Shown: positions 33,957 to 35,457 of the stretch, piece after piece
Numbering within the stretch: position 1 is the first letter of the stretch
How the letters are laid out: each line of letters begins with the position of its first letter
Source of the DNA: Solirubrobacterales bacterium
Lineage (GTDB): Bacteria; Actinomycetota; Thermoleophilia; Solirubrobacterales; 70-9
Direction: 5' to 3'
Length of the DNA: 35,457 nucleotides
Assembly: GCA_019456285.1 (NCBI GenBank)
Contig: VRUE01000009.1
Coordinates: 1 to 35,457 of the forward strand
Translations under genes and position numbers: made by a program
Notes under the pieces: model-generated
What the model was told of the DNA's origin: nothing
The model's database searches: none
Seen by the model: only the letters and a program-made list of their open reading frames with translations

Positions 33957-35457
33957 CTACTTGCCGCTCCACTTCGGCGTTCGCTTGGTGAGGAAGGCGC
34001 CGATGCCCTCCTTCGCGTCCTCGCTGCGGAAGGCGGTGGCGAAGCCCTGCTTCTCGGCCTCGATCCCCTCGTCTAGGTCGCTCTTGTGGGAGACGAGCTT
34101 GACCTGCTCGACCGCGACCGGCGCCTGCCCAGCCAGCTTGCGCCCCCACATCAGCGCCGCCTCGAACAGCTCGTGGTCGGGGACGACGCGGCTGACGAGG
34201 CCGAACTCGAGCGCCTCCTCGGAGAGGATCGCATCGCCGACCAGGTTCATCTCCAGCGCCTTGCTGGGGCCGACCAGGCGCGGCAGCCTCTGCGTGCCGC
34301 CGAAGCCGGGGATGATCCCCAGCTTGATCTCGGGCTGGCCGAAGACGGCCGCCTCGGCGGCGATCCGCACGTCGCAGGCCATCGTCAGCTCGCAACCGCC
34401 GCCGAAGGCGATCGCGTTGACGGCGGCGATCGTCGCCACCCGCGCCTGGCCGAAGTCGCGCAGCAGCGCCTGGGCGGTGTGGATCAGCTCCTCGCCGGCC
34501 GCTTCGTCCATCTGGGTGAAGGCCTTGATGTCGGCGCCGGCCGAGTAGACGACCGGGATCGCGGAGGCGATCACCATCGCGCCCACCTCGCCGGAGGACT
34601 TGACCCGCTCCCAGACCGTGCCGAGGTCGCGGATCACGTCCGGGGAGACGGCGTTCATCGGCGCGTTGGCGAGCCAGGCGATCGCCACCTCGCCGCGGGT
34701 CTCCAGCTTCACGGTCTCCGCCTGCTCGCCCTCGTCGGGCTGCGGGTAGGGGTAGAAACCCTGGCCGGGCTTCAGCCCGAGCCGCCCCTGGGCGACCAGG
34801 CGCTTCAGGGTCACCGGCGGCGCGAAGCGCTCGCCGTATTTCTCCTCCAGCCGCTCGATCCGCTCCAGCACCGTGTCGAGCCCCTCCAGGTCGGCTTTCC
34901 AGAAGGGCGGGAAGAGGCCTTTGCGGGGGTCGAGGCCGGCGCCGGCCATCATCCCGAGGTCGATGTCGCGGACCGAGCAGACGCCCTCCTCGACCAGCAG
35001 GCAGGACTCGATCAGCGCCCGGCCGGTGAACATCGCGACCAGCTCCTCGGCGTCGGGCTCGCCCTCGCCGGGTACCGTCTGCTCGCCGTCCTTGTAGAAG
35101 CCCTCGCCTCCGGACTTGGCGCCGAGCTTGCCCTCGCCGACCAGCTTGCGCAGCCCCTCGTGGACGTAGAAGCCCTCGCCGTAGGACTCGCTGAGGTGCT
35201 CGGCGACGTGCAGCACCGTGTCGAGGCCGAGCAGGTCGTTGAGGAAGAAGGGGCCCATCGGGGCGACCTTGGCGGCGGAGATCGCCTCGTCGACCGCCTT
35301 CAGGGAGAGGCCCTGCTCCTCCTGGGCGCGCCAGATCTCGCCGACGGTCGCCATCAGGACGCGGTTGACGACGAAGCCGGGGACCTCGCCGCAGACGATC
35401 GGCTGCTTCTTGATCGCCTGGGCGAAGTTGTAGGCGGCGGTGGCGGTCTCCCGCGAG
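33957..35457 (-). CDS. 3-hydroxyacyl-CoA dehydrogenase/enoyl-CoA hydratase fusion (5' end off window)
   Basis: At least 499 residues, with the frame open to the right edge. The visible part begins inside the dehydrogenase: GEVPGFVVNRVLM is the junction between NAD-binding and helical C-terminal domains, followed by two 3HCDH C-domain repeats (GPFFLNDLLGLDTV...GGEGFYKDG and GLFPPFWKADLEGLDTV...GQGFYPYP). The C-terminal part is a crotonase: SAGADIKAF, AFGGGCELTMACD and GQPEIKLGIIPGFGGTQRL, with both catalytic Glu present. Dehydrogenase-first, hydratase-last order is the reverse of E. coli FadB. It performs two consecutive beta-oxidation steps, or the reverse direction. The true start is beyond 35457. 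Confidence 0.92.
   Translation of the reverse strand, partial: SRETATAAYNFAQAIKKQPIVCGEVPGFVVNRVLMATVGEIWRAQEEQGLSLKAVDEAISAAKVAPMGPFFLNDLLGLDTVLHVAEHLSESYGEGFYVHEGLRKLVGEGKLGAKSGGEGFYKDGEQTVPGEGEPDAEELVAMFTGRALIESCLLVEEGVCSVRDIDLGMMAGAGLDPRKGLFPPFWKADLEGLDTVLERIERLEEKYGERFAPPVTLKRLVAQGRLGLKPGQGFYPYPQPDEGEQAETVKLETRGEVAIAWLANAPMNAVSPDVIRDLGTVWERVKSSGEVGAMVIASAIPVVYSAGADIKAFTQMDEAAGEELIHTAQALLRDFGQARVATIAAVNAIAFGGGCELTMACDVRIAAEAAVFGQPEIKLGIIPGFGGTQRLPRLVGPSKALEMNLVGDAILSEEALEFGLVSRVVPDHELFEAALMWGRKLAGQAPVAVEQVKLVSHKSDLDEGIEAEKQGFATAFRSEDAKEGIGAFLTKRTPKWSGK

Overview
This window is a chromosomal segment of a very GC-rich bacterium. Gene content (CarD, DisA, a ClpC with no ctsR-mcsA-mcsB genes beside it), strongly GC-biased third codon positions, and many start codons with a TAnnnT -10 box just upstream point to Actinomycetota. 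A Thermoleophilia (Solirubrobacterales-like) lineage is my inference. I recognise no tRNA, rRNA, CRISPR array, phage gene or transposase.

Most of the window is one long minus-strand housekeeping cluster. In transcription order (right to left) it runs tilS, hpt, ftsH, folP, folB, folK, coaX, dusB, greA, lysS, clpC, an MFS exporter, disA, carD, ispD, a PHP phosphatase, ispF, an acyl-CoA ligase, a coiled-coil protein, cysS, rlmB and a SigH/Spo0H-type sigma factor. This is largely collinear with the B. subtilis tilS-to-sigH region and the M. tuberculosis Rv3625c-to-Rv3579c region. It links tRNA maturation and charging, folate, CoA and isoprenoid precursor synthesis, proteolysis (FtsH, ClpC), c-di-AMP (DisA) and transcription control (GreA, CarD, SigH). 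Plus-strand genes interrupt it: a GNAT-like protein at the left edge, a 48-residue two-helix membrane protein, and a GST-fold protein.

Right of tilS lie a class III nucleotide cyclase with a DNA-binding-type N-terminus, an amtB-glnK ammonium module, a small coiled-coil protein, a large secreted multi-domain cell-wall hydrolase and an unknown plus-strand protein. A minus-strand group follows: a HAD phosphatase, a sirtuin and an incomplete 3-hydroxyacyl-CoA dehydrogenase/enoyl-CoA hydratase fusion running off the right edge.

The most unusual material is non-coding. Three nested long inverted repeats fill the spaces between converging genes (19717-19832, 32197-32297, 32300-32463). A perfect 23-bp hairpin places the sirtuin start codon in its loop (33896-33944). 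A hairpin-bearing repeat-like insert between carD and ispD appears to have become the N-terminus of IspD. The sigH mRNA has a structured leader of about 105 nt behind a clear sigma-A promoter. About ten genes have a TAnnnT box 6-10 nt before the start codon, as expected for leaderless or nearly leaderless mRNAs, while others (sigH, carD, ispD, clpC, greA, amtB) have Shine-Dalgarno sites.
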